From: Nakamurella sp. A5-74
Lineage (GTDB): Bacteria; Actinomycetota; Actinomycetes; Mycobacteriales; Nakamurellaceae
Direction of reading: 5' to 3'
Assembly (NCBI RefSeq): GCF_040438885.1
Contig: NZ_CP159218.1
Span: forward strand, 1,984,001-2,048,000
DNA: 64,000 nucleotides
The notes beneath the pieces are model-generated. The model saw only the letters and a list, made by a program, of their open reading frames with translations, was not told the origin of the DNA and ran no database searches. A program made the translations under genes and the position numbers. This document shows positions 27,377 to 37,148 of this stretch, piece by piece (the stretch's first letter is position 1; the number at the start of each line of letters is the position of its first letter).

Positions 27377-29101
27377 ATGCCGACTCAGGCGCAGACCGCG
27401 GGATTCCAGGGATCGGACACCGACGGACTCGACAAGATCGTGTCCAAGATGAAGGAAGCCGCTGCATTCGCCGACAAGATGGTCATGGCGCTCAAGGCAC
27501 TGTGTGCCGCCCTCGACGCGATGAGCTGGACCGGATATGCGGCGGCACTGTCGGCGTACCTGAAGGGCACCGTCATCCCTCTGCTGCAGGCAGTGTCCCG
27601 CAACCTGAAGGCCTTCGCCCAGGTCGTCGGCACCGCTTCCTCCATCCAGAAGGACACCAGCAGCAACCGCTACGTCATCGACGCCGGCGACACCGGCTAC
27701 GTCCCCACCCCGATCACCGGCGGCAGCGGCGAGACCACGACGGCGCCGACGGACCCGACGGACCCGACGGTCGACGATCCGACCAAGACTCCCCAGCAGG
27801 GCGCGGTCGAGAGCAAGGGTCTGGACACCGACAAGCTCAGCACCGTCGTCGACCAGGTGTCCGACATCATCAAGAAGGCCCTCGGATTCGCCGAGTCGGT
27901 CGACGGTGACGGCGACCGGGACGGCACCCTCTCGGAGCAGATCGGCAAGCTCGGTGAGCTCGTCGGCGCTATCGAGAAGATCATCAGCGGCGGCGATTCG
28001 GCCGGCGGTGACCCCGGCCCGACCCCCGACGACGGCACGGGCACCACTCCGGGCGACAGCACGGGCACCACTCCGGGTGAAGGGGCGGGCACCACGCCCG
28101 GCGACGGGGCCGGTTCGACTCCGGGTGACGGCACCACGCCTGGTGACGGCACCACGCCCGGCGACGGAACCACGCCTGGTGACGGCACCGGCACCACCCC
28201 GGGTGACGGCACCGGAACGACCCCCGGCGACGGCACGGGCACCGACATCCCGCAGACCTTCACCGCGGGCCAGATCTGGCAGGCCGTCACCGGCGCCCTG
28301 CGTGAGCTGGGCATCGTCGGTCCGGACGGGACCGTCGGCTCCGGGGCCGGCGCGGCCGCCGGCACCGGCTCGGGTGTCGGCTCGGGTATCGACATCGGAG
28401 CCGCGACGTCCCAGATCGATTCGATCCAGGGCAGCCTCGACGACCTGCGCAGCACGCTGGGCATCGAGTCACCCGCGGCGGACACCTCGGGCAGCGGGTA
28501 CTCGGGCCTCGGATATTCCTCCGACCCGGGGTTCGCCCCCGGCGGCGACTACGGCACCGACATCGGGACCCCGCTCACCGACAGCTCATACTTCACCCCG
28601 ACCAGTGACTACGCCGCCGAGAGCCCCCGGACGGCGGCCATGCCGGTCGCGGCGTCCGAAGCCCCGCAGAGCTTCCCGGCCGAATCCAGTGGATCCGGTG
28701 GCGGCTCTGACAGTGGCTCGGGCGGCGGTGGCACCTCGGGCGGCGGTGGCACCTCCGGTGGCGGTGGCACCTCCGGCGGGGGTGGCCCCTCCGGCGGTGA
28801 GAGTGCCGCCGGCGCCGACCAGCACGCTCCCGCTGCCCGGATCGAGGTCGTCTACCGCGCCGAGGAGGTCGGTGGCCGCAGCGCCGCCGCACCGTTGGCC
28901 GCGGACGGCTCCGTCCAGACCCGACTGGTGGCCAGCACCACCGACACCCCGTCCGGCGGCGGATCCGCTGCGATCCCGCTCACCGGCGCCGCACTGGCCG
29001 CCTCGGTCCTCGGTGGGGTCTACGCCCGCCGGGCCCGCAGCGAGAACGAGTCCGAGGAGGTGTTCGCCGCGGAGCCGGCCCCGGCCGGATCCTCCTCGTG
29101 A
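27377..29101 (+). CDS. Large WXG/LXG-like protein with Thr-Pro-Gly-Asp repeats and C-terminal membrane helix
   Basis: A 574-residue protein from ATG 27377 (GGGGAGG 8 bases upstream). Residues 10-90 are helical and contain SWTG at 50-53, the WXG turn of type VII substrates. Residues 155-210 form a second helical segment. At about 219-290 follow tandem TTPGDGTG-like repeats, then a Gly-Ser region, including TSGGGG repeats near 450-475, and a hydrophobic helix at 530-549 (IPLTGAALAASVLGGVYARR) with a charged tail. The order suggests an exported protein held in the membrane by its C-terminus with a long flexible stalk. It is co-transcribed with the WXG100 gene that follows. Confidence 0.75.
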   Translation: MPTQAQTAGFQGSDTDGLDKIVSKMKEAAAFADKMVMALKALCAALDAMSWTGYAAALSAYLKGTVIPLLQAVSRNLKAFAQVVGTASSIQKDTSSNRYVIDAGDTGYVPTPITGGSGETTTAPTDPTDPTVDDPTKTPQQGAVESKGLDTDKLSTVVDQVSDIIKKALGFAESVDGDGDRDGTLSEQIGKLGELVGAIEKIISGGDSAGGDPGPTPDDGTGTTPGDSTGTTPGEGAGTTPGDGAGSTPGDGTTPGDGTTPGDGTTPGDGTGTTPGDGTGTTPGDGTGTDIPQTFTAGQIWQAVTGALRELGIVGPDGTVGSGAGAAAGTGSGVGSGIDIGAATSQIDSIQGSLDDLRSTLGIESPAADTSGSGYSGLGYSSDPGFAPGGDYGTDIGTPLTDSSYFTPTSDYAAESPRTAAMPVAASEAPQSFPAESSGSGGGSDSGSGGGGTSGGGGTSGGGGTSGGGGPSGGESAAGADQHAPAARIEVVYRAEEVGGRSAAAPLAADGSVQTRLVASTTDTPSGGGSAAIPLTGAALAASVLGGVYARRARSENESEEVFAAEPAPAGSSS

Positions 29102-29249
29102 TCACCGCAGCCGAACCACCAGCACCACGCAGCACCTGAGTACCGCAGAACCCGAGTACCGCAGCAATCCACAGCTCCACACCCGCTGATCGACGACCGT
29201 CGACCACCACTCCACGACTCGATGTCGTCACACACCAGGGAGAATGATC

Positions 29250-29522
29250 ATGGCTACTGGCCTCAAGGGAATGAACACCGAGCAGGGTCGCAAGCTCGCC
29301 ACCTCCTGCACCTCCGACGCGCAGCAGATCCTGACCATCACCAAGGACCTGACCCGCCAGCTGCAGGAGACCGAGTGGTACGGCCAGGACGCGGACACCT
29401 TCCGCAACAGCTGGACCAGCCAGTACACCAAGGCGCTGAAGCAGGTCGCCACCGCTCTCGAAGGCGCGAGCGCCCACCTGAAGAAGGAAGCCGCAGCCCA
29501 GGACCAGGCCTCCGGCGCCTGA
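29250..29522 (+). CDS. WXG100 family type VII secretion target
   Basis: A 90-residue helical-hairpin protein of the ESAT-6/CFP-10 family. The WXG turn is EWYGQDADTFRNSW, giving W-Y-G between two amphipathic helices (Lys-Leu-Ala-rich and Lys-Gln-Val-rich). No signal peptide. ATG 29250 is favoured by AGGGAG at 29237-29242. The usual YxxxD export signal is not evident at its C-terminus. Second gene after promoter A; a hairpin terminates it (29539-29577). Confidence 0.93.
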   Translation: MATGLKGMNTEQGRKLATSCTSDAQQILTITKDLTRQLQETEWYGQDADTFRNSWTSQYTKALKQVATALEGASAHLKKEAAAQDQASGA

Positions 29523-29538
29523 CCACTGCTCCACCGGC

Positions 29539-29577
29539 AGCGCCGGTACGGACGCCCCGAGCGTTCGTACCGGCGCT
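29539..29577 (+). terminator. Hairpin after the WXG100 gene
   Basis: AGCGCCGGTACG and its exact complement form a 12-bp stem with a 15-base loop. It separates the promoter A transcript from promoter B, 17 bases further on. No T-run, as is common in high-GC actinobacteria. Confidence 0.7.
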
Positions 29578-29593
29578 GTCGTGCATTCCAGGT

Positions 29594-29645
29594 GGAAGTT
29601 TCCGCCCCGGATCCTGCTCGGTGCGGAGTCCGGGCGTCCTAGCGT
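29594..29645 (+). promoter_or_regulatory. Type VII locus promoter B
   Basis: GGAAGTTTCC at 29594-29603, 34 bases, CCTAGC at 29638-29643; -10 hexamer TAGCGT (29640-29645). Drives the ATPase gene starting at 29694. A GTG at 29649 lies too close to the expected transcription start to be the start codon. Confidence 0.7.
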
Positions 29646-29693
29646 GGGGTGACGGAACACGCAGGCCGATCGATCGCACCCCAGGAGCTGAGC

Positions 29694-32600
29694 ATGCTGG
29701 CACTGAGCATTGTCCCGAGCAGTCGCTCGGGCCTGCCGCCGGTCGATGTCGAGATCCGCGCGGAGGCCGACGCGACGATCGGCGACCTGGCCGAGGCCCT
29801 CGGTCAGCACCTGCAGGGTTCCCAGAGCCGCACTCTTTTCGCCCCGACCTCCGAGGGCACCCCCTGGCCCGCCGACCGGCTGATCGCCGAGACCTCGCTG
29901 CGCAACGGTGCCCTCATCACGGTCGAGGCGGTCCCGGAATCCTGGCTGCGAGCGGGAACACGCCGCGGTGAGCCAACGGTCACCGCCGTGATCGAGGTGC
30001 TGACCGGCCCGGACGCCGGTCGCACGTTCGAGGTCGCCGGGGCCAGGATCGGAATCGGTCGCGGCAGCGACAACACCGTGGTGCTGACGGATCCGGACGT
30101 CAGCCGCCGGCACTGCCACCTCGAGCTCGACGGCGAACCGAGCATCGTCGACGACGGCTCGGCCGGCGGCACTCATCTCGAGGGACGCTCCATCCGGCGC
30201 CCCACTGCCATCACCTTCGGCTCCTCGATCCGGCTGGGTCAGACGCTGTTGGTGGTCCGCTCACCGCATCGGACCAGGCCGGGCGGGGACACCGGTGGAC
30301 TGCTCGGACCGGACGCGATCACCCGCACACCCCGGTTCGGGATCCCGGTCCCAGACGCCGAGCTGGAGGTGCCGTCGGCCCCCGGCAAGCCGTCCAAGCA
30401 CCATTTCCCGTGGGCGATGCTCGCTATGCCGCTCGTCCTCGGTGCTTCGCTGATGGGGTCCATGGGTCTGGGCCGGTCGATGATCTACCTGACTGCCTGG
30501 CCCGCCGCGCTGATCGGTGGCCACTACATCCAGCGGCGGCAGGAGCTGAAGGACCACCAGGAGGACATTGTCGGCTGGCGCGAGGAATGCCGCGAGATGC
30601 GAGTCGGCGTCGAAGAACTTGCTGTGGCGCAACGGATCCAGGCCTTCCAGGACGACCCGGAGGCGATGGATCTGGACCGTCGACTGCACACCAGGCAATT
30701 GGTGTGGGTACGCACCGCCGCGGACTCCGACTTCCTCGCTGCCCGGGTCGGCATCGGCACCGTGGATGCGAAGACCCGCTTCAAGTCGCCGGACTCCAGC
30801 GGCGCGGGGGAGCTGCGCGACGAGATCCGTGCTCTGGTGTCGGAGACCGCGACGTTGCCGGACATGCCCGTCACCCCGGAACTGCGCAGCGCCAAAGTGT
30901 TCGGCATCGTCGGCGATCCGGCGAAGGTCGACGGTGCCGTGCGCAACCTGCTCGTCCGGCTGGCCGTCAACCACTCACCGTTCGACGTCTCGATCTGCGC
31001 AGCCCTCTCACCCGGACGCCGTGATCTGGAGGGTGTGCTGCGCTGGCTGCCGCACTCGGGCCCGCTCCCGGGTGGCATGGCCAGTGTTTCGTTGGGCGCC
31101 GAGGAGGGCCGCAGGCTGGTGGAGTCGCTGGTCGAGGAGCGCGGCGACCACCATGTCGTCTGCGTCGTCGACGAAGCCTCAGGTGTGCCGCGTCGGGTGC
31201 TGGAATCGGTCGCCACGTCCCAGCCGCACTGCACCATCATCTGGCTGGGCACCAGTCGGCACCACGCCCCGGCGGCCACCGGCATCCTGCTCGACCTGAT
31301 CGGCGGCGATCCCGCGGACGGTCCGAGCGTGCTGATGCGGGACCGCGGCGGCGTCCACGCTCTCGACACCGTTGACGAACTCGAACTGGGGACAGCCTGG
31401 AGGTACGCCCGGGCGCTGTCCGGGTTCCGGGACGTCGCGGCCACCGTGCCGCCCGACACCGCACTGCCGGGAGCAGTGCGGATCACCGAACTGGGCAGCG
31501 ATCTCGAGGATCTCGACGACGAGTCAACGATCCTGCGGCGGTGGATCGGATCGACCGGTCTGCGGGCCCAGATCGGCGTGGGCGTCGACGGTCTGGTGAG
31601 CCTGGACCTGCGTGAGGACGGTCCGCACGGGTTGGTCGCCGGCACCACCGGGGCCGGCAAGTCGGAGCTGCTGCAGTCGCTGATCGTCTCGCTGGCCGCC
31701 AACAACCCGCCGGACCGATTGACCTTCCTGCTCGTCGACTACAAGGGCGGTGCCGCGTTCCGCGAGTGCGCCGACCTGCCGCACACCGTCGGTTACATCA
31801 CCGACCTCACTCCCGCCCTCGTACACCGCGCGCTGGTGTCGATGAACGCCGAACTGACCTGGCGCGAGCATCAGCTCAACCTGTACGGCGCCAAGGATTT
31901 ACCGGCGCTGGAGCGCGATCACCCGGAAGCTGCCCCGCCGTCGATGCTGATCTGCGTCGACGAGTTCGCCGCCCTGCTCGCCGAGGTGCCCGACTTCATC
32001 GACGGAATGGTCTCGATCGCCCAACGTGGACGGTCGCTCGGCATGCACATGATCCTGGCCACCCAGCGGCCCTCCGGCGTGATCAGCGATCAGATCAAGG
32101 CCAACACCGATCTCCGGATCGCGCTCCGCGTCGCGTCCCCGGACGATTCCGATGACGTCATCGACTCTCCCGAGGCCGGCCGGATCTCCCGCCGCACCCC
32201 CGGCCGCGCCTGGATCAAGCGCACCGGTCACGGCACCACCGAACTCGTCCAGGTCGCGTACGTCGGTGGCCGGGAACCGATCGCTGAGTCGCTGTCGCCG
32301 GTACGGATCCGACCGCACTCCGCGATCGATGCTCCCTCCGCCAACGCCTTCGGTCCCGGCGGCGCGGGCCGGGCCACCGGACCGGCCGTCCATCCGCGCA
32401 CCGACCTCGACCGGCTGGTGGAGACTGTCAACCGAGCACACCTGGCCGGCGGACACGACGATCCCCGGCGCCCGTGGCTGCCGGCGCTGCCGGCAGATCT
32501 GGTGCTGACCCCACAGCCTGCCGACGACGAGCGGTCCGGGGTGCTCGTGCTCGGTACCGTCGACGACCCGGCCAACCAGCAGCAGATCCCGCTGGAGTTC

Positions 32601-34034
32601 GACCTGGCCAAGGCCGGCCACGTGCTGGTGCACGGCGCCTCCGGCAGCGGCAAGACAGCCGCGCTGCGGACCTGTGCTCTCGCGGCCCTCGCACATCCGG
32701 GTGCCGTGCCCTTCATGATCCACGGCATCGATGCCGCCGGCGGCGGACTCGTTGCGCTGGAGGAACTTCCGCACGTCGGCTCGATCGTGCCGCTGGCCGG
32801 TCTCGAGCGCACCCTGCGGCTGATCCGGATGCTCAAGCGCACGGTGGACGAGCGCAACGCGCTGCTCGCCGGCAGCGGTGCAGCGGATGTGGACGATCTG
32901 GCCAGGATCGGCCGCCCGGTCCCGCGGATGCTGGTGCTGATCGACAACCTGCCGTCGCTGGTCGACACCGTCGATTCCGGGAACATGATGCGGCGTCAGC
33001 ATTATGCGATGTTCGAGACAGTGCTGCAGGAAGGCCGGCGGTGCGGCGTCCACGTGATCGCCACCAGCCCCCAGCGCGGCGGGCTGGCCATGCAGCTGAT
33101 GGCTTCCTTCGGGTCCCGGTTCGTGCTGCGGATGACGACCGAGGACGACTACTCGATGCTCGGGGTGCCCACGAACATCCTGGACGGCGACAGCGTTCCG
33201 GGCCGCGGGCTGGAGGGCAAACTCGAGGCCCAGTGGGCGGATCCGGACTCGGTGACCGGGGAGCGCCTGGTCGACTGGTGCACCCGGTGGTCGCAGCGGC
33301 ACGAGCAGACCACCGTCCGTGGGGTGCCGATGATGCCCGATCGGGTGGGACCGAACTCGGTTCCGGCGCCGGTGGGGGAGACGATCTACCTCGGGGTGGA
33401 CGCCGATCAGGTTGCCGCGGTCGGCATCCCGCTGACCCGCCGCCCGCTGCTGCTGTGCGGTCGGACCCGATCGGGCCGCACCAGTGTGCTCTCCGCGATC
33501 GGCCAGGTGCTCAGGCGCATCGACGCGACCATGCCGGTGCTGGCCATCAACCCGCGCGGTACCGGGGTCTTCGACCGGTGGGGCGCACTGGAGATCACCC
33601 GGCCCGATCAGGTGGTGGCCGCACTCGAGGAGGTGCTGCGCCCCAGGCGCAACGCAGAGGACGGGCCGCGGGCCGCGATCCTGGTCGACGACGTGCATCG
33701 GTGGGAGGAACGGTGGGACCACGACCCCGTCGTCCGTGAGGCACTCGGTGCGCTGGCCAGGGTTGCTTCCGATGCGGCCACCGGCGAGCGATCCGATGTC
33801 GCACTGGTCGCCGCCGTGCACACCGATCAGGTCCGGGAGGCGACGATGCAGTCCGGTCTGGTGGATGCGCTGTACCGCAGCCGCCGCGCTGTACTGCTGA
33901 TGCCGAGTGAGAACGACGGCATGCTCGCCGGCTGCGACGTGCCGGGGGCCCCGTTGGAGCCGCTGACCGGGGTCGGACGGGGGCTGCTGGTCGAGGCGGG
34001 GCAGACCAGGACGCTGCAGTTCGTCACCAGCTGA
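29694..34034 (+). CDS. EssC/EccC-like FtsK-type ATPase of a type VII secretion system, with N-terminal FHA domain
   Basis: Motor protein of 1446 residues at the inner membrane. The N-terminal 85 residues look ubiquitin-like (LALSIVPSSRSG...). An FHA domain follows at about 96-186 (IGIGRGSDN, DVSRRHCHLELDG). Two membrane segments lie at about 238-275. Three FtsK/SpoIIIE modules follow: Walker A GTTGAGKS at 650-657 with Walker B FLLVDYKGG, GASGSGKT at 981-988, and GRTRSGRT at 1256-1263, where the catalytic Lys is Arg, so the third site is probably inactive. FHA plus one-chain triple ATPase is the plan of Firmicute EssC rather than of mycobacterial EccCa/EccCb. WXG100 genes on both sides support the assignment. 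Confidence 0.92.
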   Translation: MLALSIVPSSRSGLPPVDVEIRAEADATIGDLAEALGQHLQGSQSRTLFAPTSEGTPWPADRLIAETSLRNGALITVEAVPESWLRAGTRRGEPTVTAVIEVLTGPDAGRTFEVAGARIGIGRGSDNTVVLTDPDVSRRHCHLELDGEPSIVDDGSAGGTHLEGRSIRRPTAITFGSSIRLGQTLLVVRSPHRTRPGGDTGGLLGPDAITRTPRFGIPVPDAELEVPSAPGKPSKHHFPWAMLAMPLVLGASLMGSMGLGRSMIYLTAWPAALIGGHYIQRRQELKDHQEDIVGWREECREMRVGVEELAVAQRIQAFQDDPEAMDLDRRLHTRQLVWVRTAADSDFLAARVGIGTVDAKTRFKSPDSSGAGELRDEIRALVSETATLPDMPVTPELRSAKVFGIVGDPAKVDGAVRNLLVRLAVNHSPFDVSICAALSPGRRDLEGVLRWLPHSGPLPGGMASVSLGAEEGRRLVESLVEERGDHHVVCVVDEASGVPRRVLESVATSQPHCTIIWLGTSRHHAPAATGILLDLIGGDPADGPSVLMRDRGGVHALDTVDELELGTAWRYARALSGFRDVAATVPPDTALPGAVRITELGSDLEDLDDESTILRRWIGSTGLRAQIGVGVDGLVSLDLREDGPHGLVAGTTGAGKSELLQSLIVSLAANNPPDRLTFLLVDYKGGAAFRECADLPHTVGYITDLTPALVHRALVSMNAELTWREHQLNLYGAKDLPALERDHPEAAPPSMLICVDEFAALLAEVPDFIDGMVSIAQRGRSLGMHMILATQRPSGVISDQIKANTDLRIALRVASPDDSDDVIDSPEAGRISRRTPGRAWIKRTGHGTTELVQVAYVGGREPIAESLSPVRIRPHSAIDAPSANAFGPGGAGRATGPAVHPRTDLDRLVETVNRAHLAGGHDDPRRPWLPALPADLVLTPQPADDERSGVLVLGTVDDPANQQQIPLEFDLAKAGHVLVHGASGSGKTAALRTCALAALAHPGAVPFMIHGIDAAGGGLVALEELPHVGSIVPLAGLERTLRLIRMLKRTVDERNALLAGSGAADVDDLARIGRPVPRMLVLIDNLPSLVDTVDSGNMMRRQHYAMFETVLQEGRRCGVHVIATSPQRGGLAMQLMASFGSRFVLRMTTEDDYSMLGVPTNILDGDSVPGRGLEGKLEAQWADPDSVTGERLVDWCTRWSQRHEQTTVRGVPMMPDRVGPNSVPAPVGETIYLGVDADQVAAVGIPLTRRPLLLCGRTRSGRTSVLSAIGQVLRRIDATMPVLAINPRGTGVFDRWGALEITRPDQVVAALEEVLRPRRNAEDGPRAAILVDDVHRWEERWDHDPVVREALGALARVASDAATGERSDVALVAAVHTDQVREATMQSGLVDALYRSRRAVLLMPSENDGMLAGCDVPGAPLEPLTGVGRGLLVEAGQTRTLQFVTS

Positions 34035-34069
34035 CGACCCGATTCCTCGCCGCAGATGGGGAGCGGAGT

Positions 34070-34085
34070 TCACCCGGCCGGGTGA
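34070..34085. terminator. 16-bp perfect palindrome after the ATPase gene
   Basis: TCACCCGGCCGGGTGA lies 35 bases after the ATPase stop and 15 bases before promoter element D. It may stop the ATPase transcript or bind a regulator; no T-run. Confidence 0.45.
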
Positions 34086-34100
34086 CGGTGTTCGCCAGGC

Positions 34101-34152
34101 GGAAGTTTCCGCCACAGATCATGGCCGGGTGGGCGAGAATTGCTGATCAAAT
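34101..34152 (+). promoter_or_regulatory. Type VII locus promoter D (variant)
   Basis: GGAAGTTTCC at 34101-34110 is identical to that of promoter B, including the following GCC. At the spacing where the others have TAGCKT this one has TCAAAT (34147-34152), so the upstream element is kept but the -10 differs. It precedes the surface propeller protein and the MoxR operon. Confidence 0.5.
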
Positions 34153-34253
34153 GCAGTGTGCGCGACAGGCAGTGCGCTCGACGTGAAGTGAGGTTCCTGC
34201 GGGCGGGCCGTCCACAGGATCGGTGCCAGTAGTTCCATCCGGAGGGACGAGAC

Positions 34254-37148
34254 GTGAGCCGCACCCGAACGCCATCATCGAAGGCAGAGCGCCGCAGGCC
34301 CGGCCGGTTCGCTCCGTCCAGGCTGCTCGGTTCGTTGTGGAAGCGCGGCGCCACCGAGGCGGCCCTGTTGGTCACCGCTGCTGCGGTCGCATCCGGGGTG
34401 GTGTTCGGCGCCGGCGTGGCCAGGGCCACCTCCCAGACCTCGGACGGTCAGACCTGGGTCAGCGCCTCCGACGGCACCATCGTGCAGATCAACCCGGTCA
34501 CCGGACAACCGGTGTCGCGCATCGAGATCCCGCTCGCCGGGCAGGTGACCGTGCAACAGGGCAACGGCGTCGTGCTGGTGACGAGTGCCGGCACCGGGAA
34601 GGCCGTGTCGATCGACGTCGGCCAGGTGACCGCCTCCCGTTCCCGCGACGTCGACCCCGCCACCCGCAAGGCGCTGTTGGCGCCCGGCGGCCGCACCCTC
34701 ATCGCCGAGCTCGACACCGGCGTCATCCGGGTGGTCGATTCCGCCACCATGATCGACACCGGCGAAGCCTTCGTGGGTCCCGGTCCGTTCGTCGACGTCG
34801 TCGTCGACAAGACCGCCGAGGTCTGGGCGCTGGGCACCGACGGAACCCTGACCTCCGTCCACTGGTCCGACGATGCCCGCCGGTTCATCAAGGACGACTC
34901 CCGGTCCCTCGAGGGGGTCGATGCCTCCTCGCGGATGGTGCCGCACCCACGGGGAGTCACCGTGCTGTCGCCGTCGCGCAAGGCGCTGGTCCAGGTCGGT
35001 ACCGGCGCGGACGTGCAGACCATCGTCGACGGCATGGACGGCGAGATCCAGCCGGCCGAGAACTCCCCGCGCGACCTGGTGGCCGCCACCCTGCAGGGAC
35101 GCAAGGCCGTGATGATCCTCGACGGCGAGCGGGTCTGGAAGGCAGACCTGTCGGCCGCCGGCTGCGACGAGCCCGGTCGACCCGCCGTCTTCGGCGACCG
35201 CATCTTCGTCCCGTGCGCCGGTCAGGGCCGCACCCTGGTGCTCGATCGCACCGGTCAACCCGCGCGGGACGCCATCGTCACCGGAGACAACGACACCCCG
35301 CAGATCGTCGGGGACGACGACTCGCTGGTGGTGACTTCGGGCTCCGCCGGGACCACGGTCACGGTCGATGCCCAGGGCCGCCAGCACCGCTCCGAAATCC
35401 GCTCGCCGTCGATCCCCGTCGTGAAGCCGAAGCGCGCTGACCCGTCGAAGGCCGGTGGTTCTGCCTCGGCCTCGCAGACTCCGACCCCGACGCCGCCGGC
35501 CGAGCCCACGCCCGCCAGCACCCCGGATCCGACCAGTGAACCGGAGCCGACCAGTGAACCGGAGCCGACCAGTGAACCGGAGCCGCCGACGTCCCAGCAG
35601 CAGCTGCCGGACCAGCCGGATCCGCAGCCGCCGGTCGTCGATCCGACCAGCGGGCAGGTGTTGTCGACCGCCGTCCCGCCGTCGAATGATCCGAGCATCG
35701 GGCAGCCCACCGGTCCGCGGACGACCGCGCAGACCACCGGCGGCACCGCTCTGGACGGTCCTCGCAACGTGCACGCAGAGGCCGTCGGGCCCGGCGTCGC
35801 CACCGTCCGCTGGTCGGCGCCGCAGCGGCGACCCGACCACTACCTCGTCCGCACCACCGACGGCGCCGGCAGCACCCAGATCAGCGGCGGCGCCGAGTCC
35901 GCCTCCGTCACCGTGTCTGCCCGCGGGTCTGCGCAGTTCGTGGTGGTCGCTGATTTCGGTGCGGACGGCCTCGTCCAGTCCCAGCCGAGCAACGTCGTGA
36001 ACTGGACGGTGCAGAACACCACGACCTCGACCACCATCCCGACCACGCGCAGCACCCCGACCACCCCGACCACGCGCAGCACCCCGACCATCCCGACCAC
36101 GCGCACCACGCGCACCACACCGACGCGGCCGGGGCCGGGTCCCGACTGCCGCGGGCCGCGACTGAACGGTGCTGTGCCGAACGTGCTCGCATCCTGCCCG
36201 AGCACGTCGAGCGGATCGAGTACCCGTCCGGCGACTCCGACGTCCGGCACCAACGGCCAGCCGTCGAGTCAGTCGCCGACCACGCCGACGACTCCTTCCA
36301 GTCCGACCACGCCTTCCAGTCCGACCACGCCTTCCAGTCCGACCACGCCTACCAGTCCGACGGCTCCGACCACTCCTACCAGGCCGACCACGCCGACAAC
36401 TCCGCTGCCGGTGACGACTCCGACGACTCCGCTGCCGGTGACGACTCCGACGACTCCGCTGCCGGTGACGACTCCGACGACTCCGCCGCCGGTGACGACT
36501 CCGACCACTCCGCCGCCGGTGACGACTCCGACCACCCCGCCGCCGGTGACGACTCCGACGACTCCGACCACCCCGCCGCCCGCGACACCGCCGGCCGCGC
36601 CCGCCAACTTCAACGCCTACCTGCAGGACCCGGGCAGCTCCAACGCGGTCCAGGCCGACTGGACCGCGGTCGATGGGGTCAGCTACACGGTGTCCTTCAG
36701 CAAGAACGGGGCAACTGCCACCGTCCAGTCCCCGGCGGCATCCGGCGCCACCCAGTTCTACGGTTCCCGGATGACGGGCTCGGTCGTCGTGAGCATCTAC
36801 GCATCCCAGAACGGCCTCAGCTCCGAGACCTCCACCCTGACAGTCGATCTCATGCCCGTCGACCAGTGCAACCCGCTGCGCGCCGGGTCGAGCTGGCTGC
36901 ATGGTCTGCCGATGCAGAACTGCTGCCCGACCCCGCAGAACGGCATGACCTGCCAGATCCCGTTGCGTGGTGACACCTCGTGGTTGCAGCCCGACGTCGT
37001 CACCGCGGTGCCCACGTCGGGCTCCGTCGGCCGGATCGCCCTGGCGGTCACCCTGCTGATGCTCGCCGGTGGCATCCATCTGGCCCGCGTCCGCAGCCGC
37101 CGCGCTGATCGCGCAGCCCTGTCGGTGGCGACCGGAGCCCGCAGATGA
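34254..37148 (+). CDS. Membrane-anchored surface protein: propeller-like domain, two FN3 domains and Thr-Pro repeats
   Basis: A 964-residue protein, GTG 34254 after GGAGGGACGAG. A membrane helix at about 39-61 (AALLVTAAAVASGVVFGAGV) is followed by an extracellular region of about 320 residues with repeated short beta strands (SASDGTIVQINPVTGQPV-like), resembling a propeller. Then come a Pro/Glu linker, an FN3 domain (GPRNVHAEAVGPGVATVRW), a 230-residue Thr/Pro stalk that includes six TPLPVTTPT/TPPPVTTPT units, a second FN3-like domain (PAAPANFNAYLQD) and a C-terminal helix at about 925-945. It spans or caps the envelope next to the secretion ATPase. The ATGA overlap couples it to the MoxR gene. 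Thr-rich parts would suit the locus kinase, but that is speculation. Confidence 0.75.
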   Translation: MSRTRTPSSKAERRRPGRFAPSRLLGSLWKRGATEAALLVTAAAVASGVVFGAGVARATSQTSDGQTWVSASDGTIVQINPVTGQPVSRIEIPLAGQVTVQQGNGVVLVTSAGTGKAVSIDVGQVTASRSRDVDPATRKALLAPGGRTLIAELDTGVIRVVDSATMIDTGEAFVGPGPFVDVVVDKTAEVWALGTDGTLTSVHWSDDARRFIKDDSRSLEGVDASSRMVPHPRGVTVLSPSRKALVQVGTGADVQTIVDGMDGEIQPAENSPRDLVAATLQGRKAVMILDGERVWKADLSAAGCDEPGRPAVFGDRIFVPCAGQGRTLVLDRTGQPARDAIVTGDNDTPQIVGDDDSLVVTSGSAGTTVTVDAQGRQHRSEIRSPSIPVVKPKRADPSKAGGSASASQTPTPTPPAEPTPASTPDPTSEPEPTSEPEPTSEPEPPTSQQQLPDQPDPQPPVVDPTSGQVLSTAVPPSNDPSIGQPTGPRTTAQTTGGTALDGPRNVHAEAVGPGVATVRWSAPQRRPDHYLVRTTDGAGSTQISGGAESASVTVSARGSAQFVVVADFGADGLVQSQPSNVVNWTVQNTTTSTTIPTTRSTPTTPTTRSTPTIPTTRTTRTTPTRPGPGPDCRGPRLNGAVPNVLASCPSTSSGSSTRPATPTSGTNGQPSSQSPTTPTTPSSPTTPSSPTTPSSPTTPTSPTAPTTPTRPTTPTTPLPVTTPTTPLPVTTPTTPLPVTTPTTPPPVTTPTTPPPVTTPTTPPPVTTPTTPTTPPPATPPAAPANFNAYLQDPGSSNAVQADWTAVDGVSYTVSFSKNGATATVQSPAASGATQFYGSRMTGSVVVSIYASQNGLSSETSTLTVDLMPVDQCNPLRAGSSWLHGLPMQNCCPTPQNGMTCQIPLRGDTSWLQPDVVTAVPTSGSVGRIALAVTLLMLAGGIHLARVRSRRADRAALSVATGARR
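36019..36590 (+). repeat. Tandem repeats encoding the Thr-Pro stalk
   Basis: Several in-frame minisatellites: CCGACCACGCGCAGCACCCC-type units (about 36040-36120), 18-base GTCCGACCACGCCTTCCA units (about 36301-36360), and 27-base units coding TPLPVTTPT/TPPPVTTPT (about 36402-36563). Copy number is likely to vary between strains. Confidence 0.85.

Noticed and set aside
28971-29050. Sortase sorting signal (IPLTG) in the large WXG protein
   Set aside because: More than 20 charged residues follow the hydrophobic helix, unlike the short basic tail of sorting signals; treated as a membrane anchor.
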